DNA of 64,000 nucleotides from Phascolarctobacterium sp. (GTDB taxonomy: Bacteria > Bacillota > Negativicutes > Acidaminococcales > Acidaminococcaceae): positions 22,829-86,828 of the forward strand of contig JAUNWI010000010.1 of NCBI GenBank assembly GCA_030540395.1. The letters are read 5' to 3'. Under the pieces are notes generated by a model, which worked only from the letters and a program-made list of their open reading frames with translations, had not been told where the DNA came from and searched no databases. The position numbers and the translations under genes were made by a program. Shown piece by piece: positions 36,610-44,073 of this stretch. The stretch's first letter is position 1. Each line of letters begins with the position of its first letter.

Positions 36610-38508
36610 GTGGAGATTAAAATTATCTGTGGTCAGCTGGAAATCATCCCCGGCCGCCCCGACATCAATTACGAAAAAATCATCAAAACTATAGAGGCAG
36701 CACGTCAGCAGGGTGCTGATATTTTGCTGCTGCCGGAAATGGCTCTGCCGGGCTATTTAATTGGCGATGTGTGGGAACAACAAAGCTTTTTGGACGACTG
36801 CGACTATTATTGTCAGGAAATCGTCAAGGCCAGCCAGGGAATTTGTGTGGCCTTTGGCAGCGTGGCCATGGAAAAGGACAAGCTCAACGAGGATGGACGC
36901 CTGCGCAAGTATAACGCCGCCTTTGTGTGCCAAAATGGCCAGCTGCTGGGCGGCTATCAGGGACGCAGCTTCATCATCAAAAATTCGCTGCCCAATTACC
37001 GTGAGTTTGATGATTGCCGCTATTTTTATAGCCTGCACAAGCTGTGCGCTGAGGAAGGAGCCAGCGTGGAGCGAGCACTGCAGCCTGTGGAAATCACTAT
37101 TCGTGGCACCAAGGTCCGCTTGGGCATCCTGCTCTGCGAGGATGGTTGGACGGAAAATTACCACCTCAATGTTCCTCAAACCCTTGCCAAAAATGGCGCC
37201 CAGCTTTTGTGCAACCTGTCCTGCTCCCCCTATACCCTGGGCAAAAACCGCAAGCGCAACCGCCTTTTCAGTGCCCAAGCCAAGGAAGCAGGTATTCCCC
37301 TCATTTACTGCAATAATGTGGGCATCCAAAACAATGGCAAAAACGTCTTTACCTATGATGGCTGCACCTCCGCCTATAACGGGGATGGCACCTTGGTTAC
37401 CTCTGCGGAAATGTATGCGGATACGCTGCTTGAGATGGTTTGGGATACGGATGCCAACTGCATCTTACCTACCTGCCCGCCCGCTGTGTTACCGGAGGAG
37501 CCGCAGAACATCTATCAGGCCATCAAATATGGCACCAAAAAATTTTTGCAGCAATGCGGCATCAAAAGGATGACCATTGGCCTCTCCGGCGGCATTGACA
37601 GTGCTGTCACAGCCGCCCTTTATGCCGATATTTTGGGTCCTGAAAATATCCTTTTGCTGAATCTTCCTTCACGCTACAACTCCACTACTACCCAAGATTT
37701 GGCCTACAGCTTGGCTAAGGCCCTGGGTGCCAACTACGCCGTGCTCCCCATTCAGCAAAGCTATGAGCACACTGTGGCGCAGCTGAGCACCACGGCCATG
37801 ACCAATCTGGGTAGTGGCAAAGAATTTTACCTAGAGCTGAGCGGCTTAGTTAAAGAAAATATTCAGGCCCGTGACCGTGGTGCGCGGCTCATTGCAGCTG
37901 CCAGCGCCGCCTTCGGCGGCGCGTTCAGCTGCAATTCCAATAAGGCTGAGCTAGCCGTGGGCTACGCCACCTTTTATGGCGACATCGCCGGTGCCATCGC
38001 CATCATCGGCGACCTGTGGAAGCATCAGGTGTACGCTCTGGGCCGTTACATGAACGAAGCAGTGTTTAAGCGTGAGGTTATCCCCGAAGCCATCTTTACC
38101 ATTCGCCCCAGCGCCGAGCTTTCCGACGCGCAAACCGTGGGCAAGGGTGGCGACCCCCTCGTTTACACATATCACGATTATCTGTTGCGTGCCTTTATCG
38201 AAAATTGGCACAAGACTACCCCTGCCGACATTTTGCGCTGGTACAAGCAGGGTGTGCTGGCTAAGGATCTGGGCTGCAGCGAGGCCGCACTGGCCGAAGC
38301 GTGCCCCAACGCCGAGGCCCTCATCGCCGATCTGGAGCGCTGGTGGCGGCTTTTCGCCGGCTTCGCCGTGGCGAAACGCATCCAGGCTCCCCCGGTGTTG
38401 TCCCTAACCAAGCGCGCCTTTGGCTACGACCATCGGGAAGCACAGCTTACCCCCTATTTTTCACGAGAATATCATTTGCTTAAGAAAGAGTTGTTGTCCC
38501 ATGACTAG
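36610..38508 (+). CDS. nadE: NAD+ synthase, glutamine-hydrolysing
   Basis: A 632-residue two-domain NadE. The N-terminal nitrilase/CN-hydrolase domain (about 1-270) supplies ammonia: LLLPEMALPGYLIGD holds the catalytic Glu, LGILLCEDGW the Lys/Cys region, and FSAQAKEAGIPLIYCNNVG the tail. The C-terminal synthase starts MTIGLSGGIDSAVTAALYAD, the SGGxDS PP-loop that adenylates the substrate. I chose the GTG at 36610, with GGAAGG eight bases upstream; the ATG at 36442 lies inside the divergent ybaK gene. A TATAAT at 36547-36552 probably marks the promoter. Its TAG overlaps the start of the next gene (ATGACTAG). Confidence 0.95.
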   Translation: MEIKIICGQLEIIPGRPDINYEKIIKTIEAARQQGADILLLPEMALPGYLIGDVWEQQSFLDDCDYYCQEIVKASQGICVAFGSVAMEKDKLNEDGRLRKYNAAFVCQNGQLLGGYQGRSFIIKNSLPNYREFDDCRYFYSLHKLCAEEGASVERALQPVEITIRGTKVRLGILLCEDGWTENYHLNVPQTLAKNGAQLLCNLSCSPYTLGKNRKRNRLFSAQAKEAGIPLIYCNNVGIQNNGKNVFTYDGCTSAYNGDGTLVTSAEMYADTLLEMVWDTDANCILPTCPPAVLPEEPQNIYQAIKYGTKKFLQQCGIKRMTIGLSGGIDSAVTAALYADILGPENILLLNLPSRYNSTTTQDLAYSLAKALGANYAVLPIQQSYEHTVAQLSTTAMTNLGSGKEFYLELSGLVKENIQARDRGARLIAAASAAFGGAFSCNSNKAELAVGYATFYGDIAGAIAIIGDLWKHQVYALGRYMNEAVFKREVIPEAIFTIRPSAELSDAQTVGKGGDPLVYTYHDYLLRAFIENWHKTTPADILRWYKQGVLAKDLGCSEAALAEACPNAEALIADLERWWRLFAGFAVAKRIQAPPVLSLTKRAFGYDHREAQLTPYFSREYHLLKKELLSHD

Positions 38509-39922
38509 TTTTGACAAAGCAACATTTATCGAAAAAGCGAAACAGATTTGCCTAGAATCCTTTGTAGCTTATTTTGTGGAAAATGATATGTCCAAAAGCT
38601 GTGCCCATATGCCCAAGGACCGCTTCAAATCCTTCTGTATTGACACCTTGCATCAGCAGGTGGATTATAAGGACTTTATGGACTACATTCTTCCCACTAC
38701 GGAATATGAGCACAGCGCCTTTGTAGAGAATGTCGAATTACAGGCTCCCTTTGCTACAGACGAGCTCTGCGTAATTTTCTTAACCGCCAAGGTTTTCTTT
38801 GTTATCGACAATGGCTACAAAATTCAGTATGATGTTCGAATTTCCTATGTAGTCACACAAAAAGAAGGACAGCTAGCTATTCTACATCTGCATTATTCCA
38901 TGCCACACAAAAACATTCGCAATATTCATTTTCGTGACCAAGAAGAAGACAGAAATTTATATATCAATCCTTCCTCCGAACAGGCCACAAAGGATGCCGC
39001 TACTGCTGCGGGAATGTATTCACCTAATGGTCTCATCTTTTACCAAATTTCCGGCAAGGAACAAATTAATTTAACTAATGCGGCGCTTTTTAAGCTTTTG
39101 GGCTATGCAGGCAACAAGGATTTGTTGACTTCTACCAATGGCAACCTAGAAAAGCTTGTTCTACCTCAGGATTGGCCCCGCGTGCGTGAGCAGTTAGCAA
39201 AACGCGACCTCGGCAAGGTATTTAACATGAATGTCACCTTCCTTTGCAAGGATGGTACCCCCATTAAGGTTTTGCTGCGTGGCAGATATGTAGAAAACCA
39301 CAACAGCTTTTACATTCTCAGCCTTACGCCCCTGCTTTTGCCCGAGGAGCAGTTCGTCCCAGACGATTATTCCATGGAAACCCAATGCTCCCAGGATTAT
39401 AGTATTTCCTACGAGCTTTATTTGAAAATTGCACTGGATATTTTTGTACAATATGGTCGTGAAAAGGGCATCCCCCATCTTTTAGAGCTGGCCACCACTG
39501 TACTCAATGCACATAATGGCTGGATATGTGATGTGCGCGAATTAGACGCTCCTATTAAATTAGTGCGCAATTATACCGTTCCCGGCTACAAAAAGCTCAC
39601 GCCCTATAATATGCCTTCTCGTTGTTGTCTGTATTTTTGTCATAAATTTGTTACTTCCACCTATAATTCCCACCTGGAAATGCCCCAACCTATGCATGGA
39701 ATCTGCCAAGGCCTTGGTATAAACGGTTGGACGCACGAGGTAATTTCTATAGAGGGCAAAGAAAGCTTTCTTCTCTACTTTTTACGCCAAGAAGCCTCCA
39801 AGCCTTGGACTGAAAACGAAAAGAAAATCATGCGCTACACCAGCAAAATGTTTGCTATGCTCCTAGACACTTATGCCCAAAAGCATCCTGTGCAAAGCAT
39901 CTTGAACGGAGGTGCGCAATGA
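38501..39922 (+). CDS. NTF2-like/PAS/GAF-like sensor protein A (novel module)
   Basis: A 473-residue soluble protein without kinase, cyclase or DNA-binding domain. Residues 1-140 look like an NTF2/SnoaL-like domain (FVAYFVENDMSKS, then alternating strands ending VSYVVTQKEGQLAILHLHYS). Residues 175-285 fit a PAS domain (SPNGLIFYQISG, LTNAALFKLLGYAG, VTFLCKDGTPIKV). Residues 310-465 look GAF-like, closing with PWTENEKKIMRYTSKMFAML. It is paralogous to 40634-42010 (shared AYFIENDM, (S/T)PNGL, WTENE and SKxFxxLLD stretches). The ATG at 38501 overlaps the nadE stop by eight bases; the regulator gene starts four bases before its own end. Cytosolic sensing of a small molecule is inferred. Confidence 0.75.
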   Translation: MTSFDKATFIEKAKQICLESFVAYFVENDMSKSCAHMPKDRFKSFCIDTLHQQVDYKDFMDYILPTTEYEHSAFVENVELQAPFATDELCVIFLTAKVFFVIDNGYKIQYDVRISYVVTQKEGQLAILHLHYSMPHKNIRNIHFRDQEEDRNLYINPSSEQATKDAATAAGMYSPNGLIFYQISGKEQINLTNAALFKLLGYAGNKDLLTSTNGNLEKLVLPQDWPRVREQLAKRDLGKVFNMNVTFLCKDGTPIKVLLRGRYVENHNSFYILSLTPLLLPEEQFVPDDYSMETQCSQDYSISYELYLKIALDIFVQYGREKGIPHLLELATTVLNAHNGWICDVRELDAPIKLVRNYTVPGYKKLTPYNMPSRCCLYFCHKFVTSTYNSHLEMPQPMHGICQGLGINGWTHEVISIEGKESFLLYFLRQEASKPWTENEKKIMRYTSKMFAMLLDTYAQKHPVQSILNGGAQ

Positions 39923-40641
39923 CCAGAATTCTTGTTTATACTACTGCACCCCGCGAGCTGGAACAGCTTTTGACCTATAGCACTCTTTTTGATTTGGAAT
40001 TTAACTTCTGTCAAACTCAGCCCCAGGCACTGGCTGCTTATGTCACCTTTAAGCCCCATTGCTTTTTGGTGCAAAGCGAAGCACCCACAGTGGAAGAGCT
40101 CAAGCTGGTGAAAAAGCTTTCACCCACCCTGCCCGTCTTTGCAGTCACCAATAGCACCAATGAAAGAGTGGGCCTACGTCTTTTGGATGGCGGCGCCGAT
40201 TATCTGGTACATTTGCCCTGCGGCAGCGTGGAGCTGTATTACCAAATTAAAAATTTCCTGCGTTTGACCACCCAAGCAAGAGAAAACAATGGCAAAATCA
40301 TGCATTTGGGCGATTTGCAAATCTTCCTGCATAATAATCAGGTTTTTCTTAAGGGAGAGCTTGTTCCCCTTACAGCCACGGAGTTCAGGCTGCTGCTTGT
40401 TTTTGCCAATAACCTTAATCAAATTGTGACCATAGACAAGCTTTATCAGGAGGTTTATCCTCGTAGCGAGATTAAATACACCAGCCGTGCCCTAAATATG
40501 CATATTTCCAACCTGCGCCACAAGCTAAAGCTAGAGGAGTTTGCTCCTTTACGACTGGAGACCCGTCGTGGCAAGGGCTTTGGTATGTTTTATAACCAGC
40601 CCACCAATACTGCTATTTCCGGAGGTGGTGAAGATGAATAA
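39919..40641 (+). CDS. OmpR-type winged-helix regulator with degenerate receiver
   Basis: A 240-residue protein: a receiver-like N-terminal domain (about 1-115) and an OmpR/PhoB winged helix (about 130-230) with LTATEFRLLLVFANNLNQIV, HISNLRHKLKL and TRRGKGFGMFY. In a normal receiver the phospho-acceptor Asp ends strand 3; here that stretch reads PHCFLVQSEAPT, with no Asp. The late Lys/Thr sites are also weak (FAVTNSTNERV), so phosphorylation control is unlikely. It is wedged between two paralogous NTF2/PAS/GAF-like proteins with no histidine kinase. The ATG overlaps the sensor A stop by four bases and sensor B starts inside its end, so all three are tightly coupled. Confidence 0.85.
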   Translation: MTRILVYTTAPRELEQLLTYSTLFDLEFNFCQTQPQALAAYVTFKPHCFLVQSEAPTVEELKLVKKLSPTLPVFAVTNSTNERVGLRLLDGGADYLVHLPCGSVELYYQIKNFLRLTTQARENNGKIMHLGDLQIFLHNNQVFLKGELVPLTATEFRLLLVFANNLNQIVTIDKLYQEVYPRSEIKYTSRALNMHISNLRHKLKLEEFAPLRLETRRGKGFGMFYNQPTNTAISGGGEDE

Positions 40642-42010
40642 CACTTCCTTTATAGAGCAGGCTCGGCAAAGAACGTTGGACTTTTTCCAAGCCTACTTCA
40701 TAGAAAACGATATGGAAAAGATGCTCAGCTATTTTTCTAAGCAAAGCAGCTTCATGGGATGGGGTCCTAAGGAAATCTACCCTAATTATGATGCTATTGC
40801 TGCCACAGCTCATGAGCGTATGACCATTCCCTTTTTCGTGGATTTTGATGGTATCAGCATGGAGACAATCCAAGCAACAGAAAATTTCTGTATAGTTCTC
40901 TTTACTGCTAATATCACCTATCACACGGATAGTGGTACTCCAGTCCGAGAGCTCGAAAGAGCCACCTTTGTTTATCGCAAGGAACAGGGTGAGCCCAAGA
41001 TTGTCTACCTGCATTCCTCTGCCGCCAATAAACTCCACGACCTGGGCAAAATACTGCCCCTAGAGCATGGAGCGGAGGTTACGCGCCGCCTAACCCAGCT
41101 GGAATGCGACCGCTCCATGGCCATTGACATGTGTGAGCACACGCCCAACGGTTTGGTATATTGCAGCATCGCTGAGCATTATCCCCTTATTTATGCCAAT
41201 CAAACGCTTTGTCAGCAGCTTGGCTGCAAGGATTTCACCGAGCTCATGGAATATTGCAAGGGAGAAATGGAACGAACTGTCTATTATGGTGATTGGGATA
41301 GAATGCAACGTGTTCTGCTCAGCCATACCGGCAATACACCCTACGCCATCACCTACCGCATGGTCACTAAACAAGGTCAGCTGCGCTGGGTTATGGAGCG
41401 AGGTCAGTATATAGCCGATGGAGATACAGGGGAGGAATATTTTATCGCTACCATTATCCCCTTGGAGCTGGAACAGAACGATTTTTCCTATGGCAATTTG
41501 ATTGACCAGGGTTATATCGAAAATGCGCCCATTTCTGTGGGGCTCTTTTTGCAGCAAACCCTAGATTATAACAATTTTAAGGACCGCCCAACTTCTTGCC
41601 AAAGGCTTATAGAGCATTGCTGTGAAACACTGCAGGCCACTGGTGCCATTCTTTACTCCCTAAAGGACAGCGAGCAAAGGATTACACCCGTTTATTGGTT
41701 TGACAAGCTAAAGATGTTCGGCACCCCTATTTTGTCCCATTTTTCTTGGTCCGTAATAGCTTCATATTTTGATGAGGATGGTTTCAGAATATGCACCGAT
41801 TTAAATAATGTGCCTAATAGCAATTTACATAGCACGGATAAAAACTTTATGCGTTCTGGTATTAGCAAGGTCATCACCATCCAAGGGCAGGCACAATACC
41901 TGCTCACTGTTTATCATCGCGGCAAGACCCACACCTGGACGGAAAACGAGCAGGACATCGTCTTGCAAACTAGCAAGCTTTTTTCCTTGCTCTTAGATGA
42001 AGCGTTCTAA
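40634..42010 (+). CDS. NTF2-like/PAS/GAF-like sensor protein B (novel module)
   Basis: A 458-residue paralogue of sensor A. The NTF2-like start has FIEQARQRTLDFFQAYFIE and NDMEKMLSYFSKQSSFMGWG; the PAS region runs from EHTPNGLVYCSIAEHYPLIY through LRWVMERGQYIADGDTGEEY; the C-terminal GAF-like part ends HTWTENEQDIVLQTSKLFSL. No membrane span or output domain is visible. The ATG at 40634 (preceded by GGAGGTG) is preferred over the longer frame from 40541, which lies inside the regulator gene. The reading frame overlaps the regulator's end by eight bases. A strong terminator follows, closing a four-gene unit that begins with nadE. Confidence 0.75.
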   Translation: MNNTSFIEQARQRTLDFFQAYFIENDMEKMLSYFSKQSSFMGWGPKEIYPNYDAIAATAHERMTIPFFVDFDGISMETIQATENFCIVLFTANITYHTDSGTPVRELERATFVYRKEQGEPKIVYLHSSAANKLHDLGKILPLEHGAEVTRRLTQLECDRSMAIDMCEHTPNGLVYCSIAEHYPLIYANQTLCQQLGCKDFTELMEYCKGEMERTVYYGDWDRMQRVLLSHTGNTPYAITYRMVTKQGQLRWVMERGQYIADGDTGEEYFIATIIPLELEQNDFSYGNLIDQGYIENAPISVGLFLQQTLDYNNFKDRPTSCQRLIEHCCETLQATGAILYSLKDSEQRITPVYWFDKLKMFGTPILSHFSWSVIASYFDEDGFRICTDLNNVPNSNLHSTDKNFMRSGISKVITIQGQAQYLLTVYHRGKTHTWTENEQDIVLQTSKLFSLLLDEAF

Positions 42011-42020
42011 TAAAATGAGT

Positions 42021-42056
42021 AAAGCCATACACTGCTCTGGTGTATGGCTTTATTTG
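42021..42056 (+). terminator. Intrinsic terminator of the nadE-sensor-regulator unit
   Basis: The 12-bp stem AAAGCCATACAC/GTGTATGGCTTT with a seven-base loop is followed by a T-rich run, ten bases after the sensor B stop. Confidence 0.9.
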
Positions 42057-42102
42057 TTTTCTTTACCTATTCAAATGAATAAGATTTCTCTGAAAATATT
42101 AC

Positions 42103-42132
42103 TTGACGCTTATAATTTCGCAGGAGTATAAT
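42103..42132 (+). promoter_or_regulatory. Promoter of the Flp-type pilin gene
   Basis: TTGACG, an 18-bp spacer and TATAAT; the -10 ends 30 bases before the ATG at 42162. Confidence 0.8.
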
Positions 42133-42161
42133 ATTATTAGCAATAATTAAAAATTTTTCGA

Positions 42162-42797
42162 ATGAGTGACGATAAAATGTTCCTGCGCAGGCTCGGAAAG
42201 CGTGGCACAGCGATTGTAGAATACGCTATTATTTTAGCATTTGTGGCTGCTGTCGGTTCGTCCTTTACTAGTGATGCTGGTATGGTGGGCAGTATTAAGA
42301 GCATCATTGGCAATGTTAATCAGTTGCTGGGATTGGCTGCGGGGAAATCGCCTTATAGGTATAAAGTTAATATTGACCCTGACTATAAACAATACGAAGA
42401 TTTTGCAAATGAGCTTATTAATAAAGTATATGATGAAATGCAGAAGTATACCGATGAAGATCATCCTATAGACAGTGTATGGATCAATAAAGGTATGATA
42501 ACTGGTTTTGGTTACTTAGGTGATCCAATCACCAATAAAGGTGGAGGTACTAAGACTTTAGATACTCCAATAAATGTTAGAGACCTTCTTTCAAATAAAG
42601 ATTATACGGTTCAAGGTGATACTCATCTAATTTTTGATAGATCTGGAAATATTGTCAATTATGACAGTAAGAACATTAATAAAATTACTAGAATATATAT
42701 TGCAAATTCCCAAAATCCAGACAAAAAGATTGGCGAGTTAACTTTTAAGCAATCGAACCAAACCTTTAGTGGTATTAATGGATATTGGTGGGAATGA
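42162..42797 (+). CDS. Flp-type (class III signal) pilin-like protein with long C-terminal domain
   Basis: A 211-residue protein whose N-terminus reads RRLGKRGTAIVEYAIILAFV. This is a prepilin motif: cleavage after Gly would leave Thr at +1, Glu at +5 and Tyr at +6, the Glu-Tyr pair typical of Flp pilins, followed by a hydrophobic helix. Ordinary Flp pilins are only 50-80 residues; here about 170 polar residues follow, so it may be a minor pilin or TadE/F-like pseudopilin. No clear RBS precedes the ATG at 42162; the ATG at 42177 is an alternative. It has its own promoter and terminator. No tad assembly genes are in the window, but a TadG-like protein lies at 59808-61454. Confidence 0.7.
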   Translation: MSDDKMFLRRLGKRGTAIVEYAIILAFVAAVGSSFTSDAGMVGSIKSIIGNVNQLLGLAAGKSPYRYKVNIDPDYKQYEDFANELINKVYDEMQKYTDEDHPIDSVWINKGMITGFGYLGDPITNKGGGTKTLDTPINVRDLLSNKDYTVQGDTHLIFDRSGNIVNYDSKNINKITRIYIANSQNPDKKIGELTFKQSNQTFSGINGYWWE

Positions 42798-42823
42798 AAT
42801 AACCGAAAAGTACTAAAAAATAC

Positions 42824-42865
42824 AACTCCATCTCCTAGCCTCCGCTAGTGAGATGGAGTTTTTTT
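42824..42865 (+). terminator. Intrinsic terminator after the pilin gene
   Basis: The stem AACTCCATCTC/GAGATGGAGTT is followed by seven T. Its arms resemble the hairpin at 43084-43123 on the other side of the toxin gene. Confidence 0.9.
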
Positions 42866-42887
42866 GCATGTATATTGCGAACCTATG

Positions 42888-42916
42888 TTGTTTTAATTGT
42901 CGATTTGTGCTATAAT
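42888..42916 (+). promoter_or_regulatory. Promoter of the type I toxin mRNA
   Basis: TTGTTT, a 17-bp spacer and a perfect TATAAT. Transcription should begin near 42923, leaving a 5' UTR of about 55 bases that holds the long-range pairing segment GGTGGTTGGACCTCAC (42939-42954). Confidence 0.82.
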
Positions 42917-42977
42917 ATCTACAGCAACCGTGTTTCAGGGTGGTTGGACCTCACTCGATGAGATTGGAGGTGATGCC

Positions 42978-43064
42978 ATGAAAAACTTTTCTTTCCAAGA
43001 CCTTATGGCCTTTGGTATGTTTATCATCGCATTGCTGACCTTCATTCGTTTGATGTGTCTGTAA
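42978..43064 (+). CDS. Small holin-like toxin of a type I toxin-antitoxin system (28 residues)
   Basis: The peptide starts MKNFSFQDLMAFGMF and is a single hydrophobic span followed by one Arg and a short tail, the make-up of TxpA/BsrG/holin-like (Hol_Tox) toxins that depolarise the membrane. The RBS GGAGGTGA is near perfect and lies six bases from the ATG. The mRNA 5' segment at 42939-42954 is complementary to its 3' segment at 43137-43151 (GTGAGGTCAACCACC), the end-to-end pairing used by such mRNAs to keep translation off. A convergent antisense RNA overlaps the 3' part. The gene is too short for ordinary ORF calling. I am confident of the class; toxicity itself is inferred. Confidence 0.82.
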   Translation: MKNFSFQDLMAFGMFIIALLTFIRLMCL

Positions 43065-43073
43065 TAAGTTTCC

Positions 43074-43123
43074 GTAAAAAAGAAAGCTCCATCCCTAAAC
43101 TTGGCGGTAGCGGGATGGAGTTT
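43074..43123 (-). terminator. Terminator of the antisense (antitoxin) RNA
   Basis: On the minus strand AAACTCCATCCC pairs with GGGATGGAGCTT, followed by TTTCTTTTTT. Read on the plus strand it lacks a T-run, so it acts mainly on the antisense transcript. Confidence 0.8.
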
Positions 43124-43171
43124 CTTAACCCATAACGTGAGGTCAACCACCTTGTGGACGGCTGCCTTTTC
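43076..43171 (-). ncRNA. Antisense RNA antitoxin, about 95 bases
   Basis: Bounded by a minus-strand promoter (43178-43206) and the terminator at 43074-43123, this RNA would be fully complementary to the 3' part of the toxin mRNA, including the 3' arm of its long-range pairing. It also contains GGTGGTTGACCTCAC, nearly the same as the toxin mRNA 5' arm. This convergent layout matches txpA/RatA-type loci. Ends are predicted from promoter and terminator only. Confidence 0.72.
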
Positions 43172-43177
43172 ATATAT

Positions 43178-43206
43178 AGTGTAACACTTTCTTGCGCTTC
43201 GCGCAA
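43178..43206 (-). promoter_or_regulatory. Candidate promoter of the antisense RNA
   Basis: On the minus strand TTGCGC, a 17-bp spacer and TACACT; a TATATAT immediately downstream is an alternative -10. It overlaps the plus-strand terminator of the toxin mRNA. Confidence 0.6.
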
Positions 43207-43213
43207 GTTTTTT
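43191..43213 (+). terminator. Terminator of the toxin mRNA
   Basis: The stem CTTGCGC/GCGCAAG with a three-base loop is followed by six T. A transcript ending here, about 290 bases long, would include the 3' arm needed for long-range pairing. It directly abuts the convergent racemase gene. Confidence 0.85.
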
Positions 43214-43216
43214 GTT

Positions 43217-43933
43217 TTATTCCTCTACTTCGTCGTAGAGCTGCTTCACAGTAGCGTCCACAAGGGCGCCAATGCTGGAAACACTGCGCTCCTGGGGCAA
43301 ACCGCTAGCATCGTAGCCCAAGGGCAGCTCCGTGCAGGCGGTCATCACAGGTACATCGTGTTCACGCCACAGCTCCTCTACTAGCTGGCGCATCAGCGCG
43401 CCAGCTTCGACGAGCTTGTTGGCCTTCACAAAATTGATCACCTGCTGGGACTTGTCGCTTTGCTCCTCGTTGGGGATGAAAAGCTTTAGTCCATGCTTGT
43501 CAGCACAGGCTTGGTACAGGCCACAGGCTCTGGTGCCCTTCGTTGAAAGCATCCACGCGCCGTTCGGCGCGATGGCCTTGGTGGCCAGCACTGTGGACTC
43601 AATGATATGCACCAAGGGTACGGGCAGCTCGTCGATGAATTGGTCGATGAAATAGTGGGCCGTATTGCAGGGTACAGCTAATACATCAGCACCCATGTCG
43701 CACAGCTTGAGCAAATCCTCCTTCAGCTTGGGCAAGGGACTGGGACCGAGGCCGCAAATGGCGGTGCCACGGTCGGGGATTTCGCAATCCGCAATCATAT
43801 ATACTACAGGATGCTCCTGGTCCACAGAAGCAGGGCATTTCGCAGCCAGCTGGCGCAGGAATTCTGCGCTGGCTGCGGGGCCCAGCCCGCCCAGGACGCC
43901 GAGTTTTTTACCATTCTTGATGTATTTAGTCAT
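43217..43933 (-). CDS. Aspartate/glutamate racemase-family protein
   Basis: A 238-residue member of the Asp/Glu/hydantoin racemase superfamily. The start KLGVLGGLGPAASAEFLRQL and the two catalytic cysteines in AVPCNTAHYF (about residue 87) and MTACTELPLGY (about residue 199) are typical of RacX/YgeA-type amino-acid racemases that work without a cofactor. Substrate is not predictable. AGAGG precedes the ATG. No linked metabolic genes. Confidence 0.9.
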   Translation of the reverse strand: MTKYIKNGKKLGVLGGLGPAASAEFLRQLAAKCPASVDQEHPVVYMIADCEIPDRGTAICGLGPSPLPKLKEDLLKLCDMGADVLAVPCNTAHYFIDQFIDELPVPLVHIIESTVLATKAIAPNGAWMLSTKGTRACGLYQACADKHGLKLFIPNEEQSDKSQQVINFVKANKLVEAGALMRQLVEELWREHDVPVMTACTELPLGYDASGLPQERSVSSIGALVDATVKQLYDEVEE

Positions 43934-43957
43934 TTTATAATTCCTCTCACTATTAAT

Positions 43958-44072
43958 CCCTCCACCGCTAAAGCGGTCCCCCTCCCCTTTGAAGGGGAGG
44001 CAAAGTCATACACCACTGGATTGCCTCCCCTTTAAAGGGGAGGTGCCGAGCTTGCGAGGCGGAGGGGTTTTC
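43958..44072. repeat. Dispersed GC-rich palindromic repeat, copy D
   Basis: Two CTCCCCTTT-(G/A)AAGGGGAG palindromes lie 40 bases apart. Bases 44021-44069 are the exact reverse complement of 27641-27689 (copy C). It fills the gap between the glycosyltransferase and racemase genes. Confidence 0.85.
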
Positions 44073-44073
44073 T

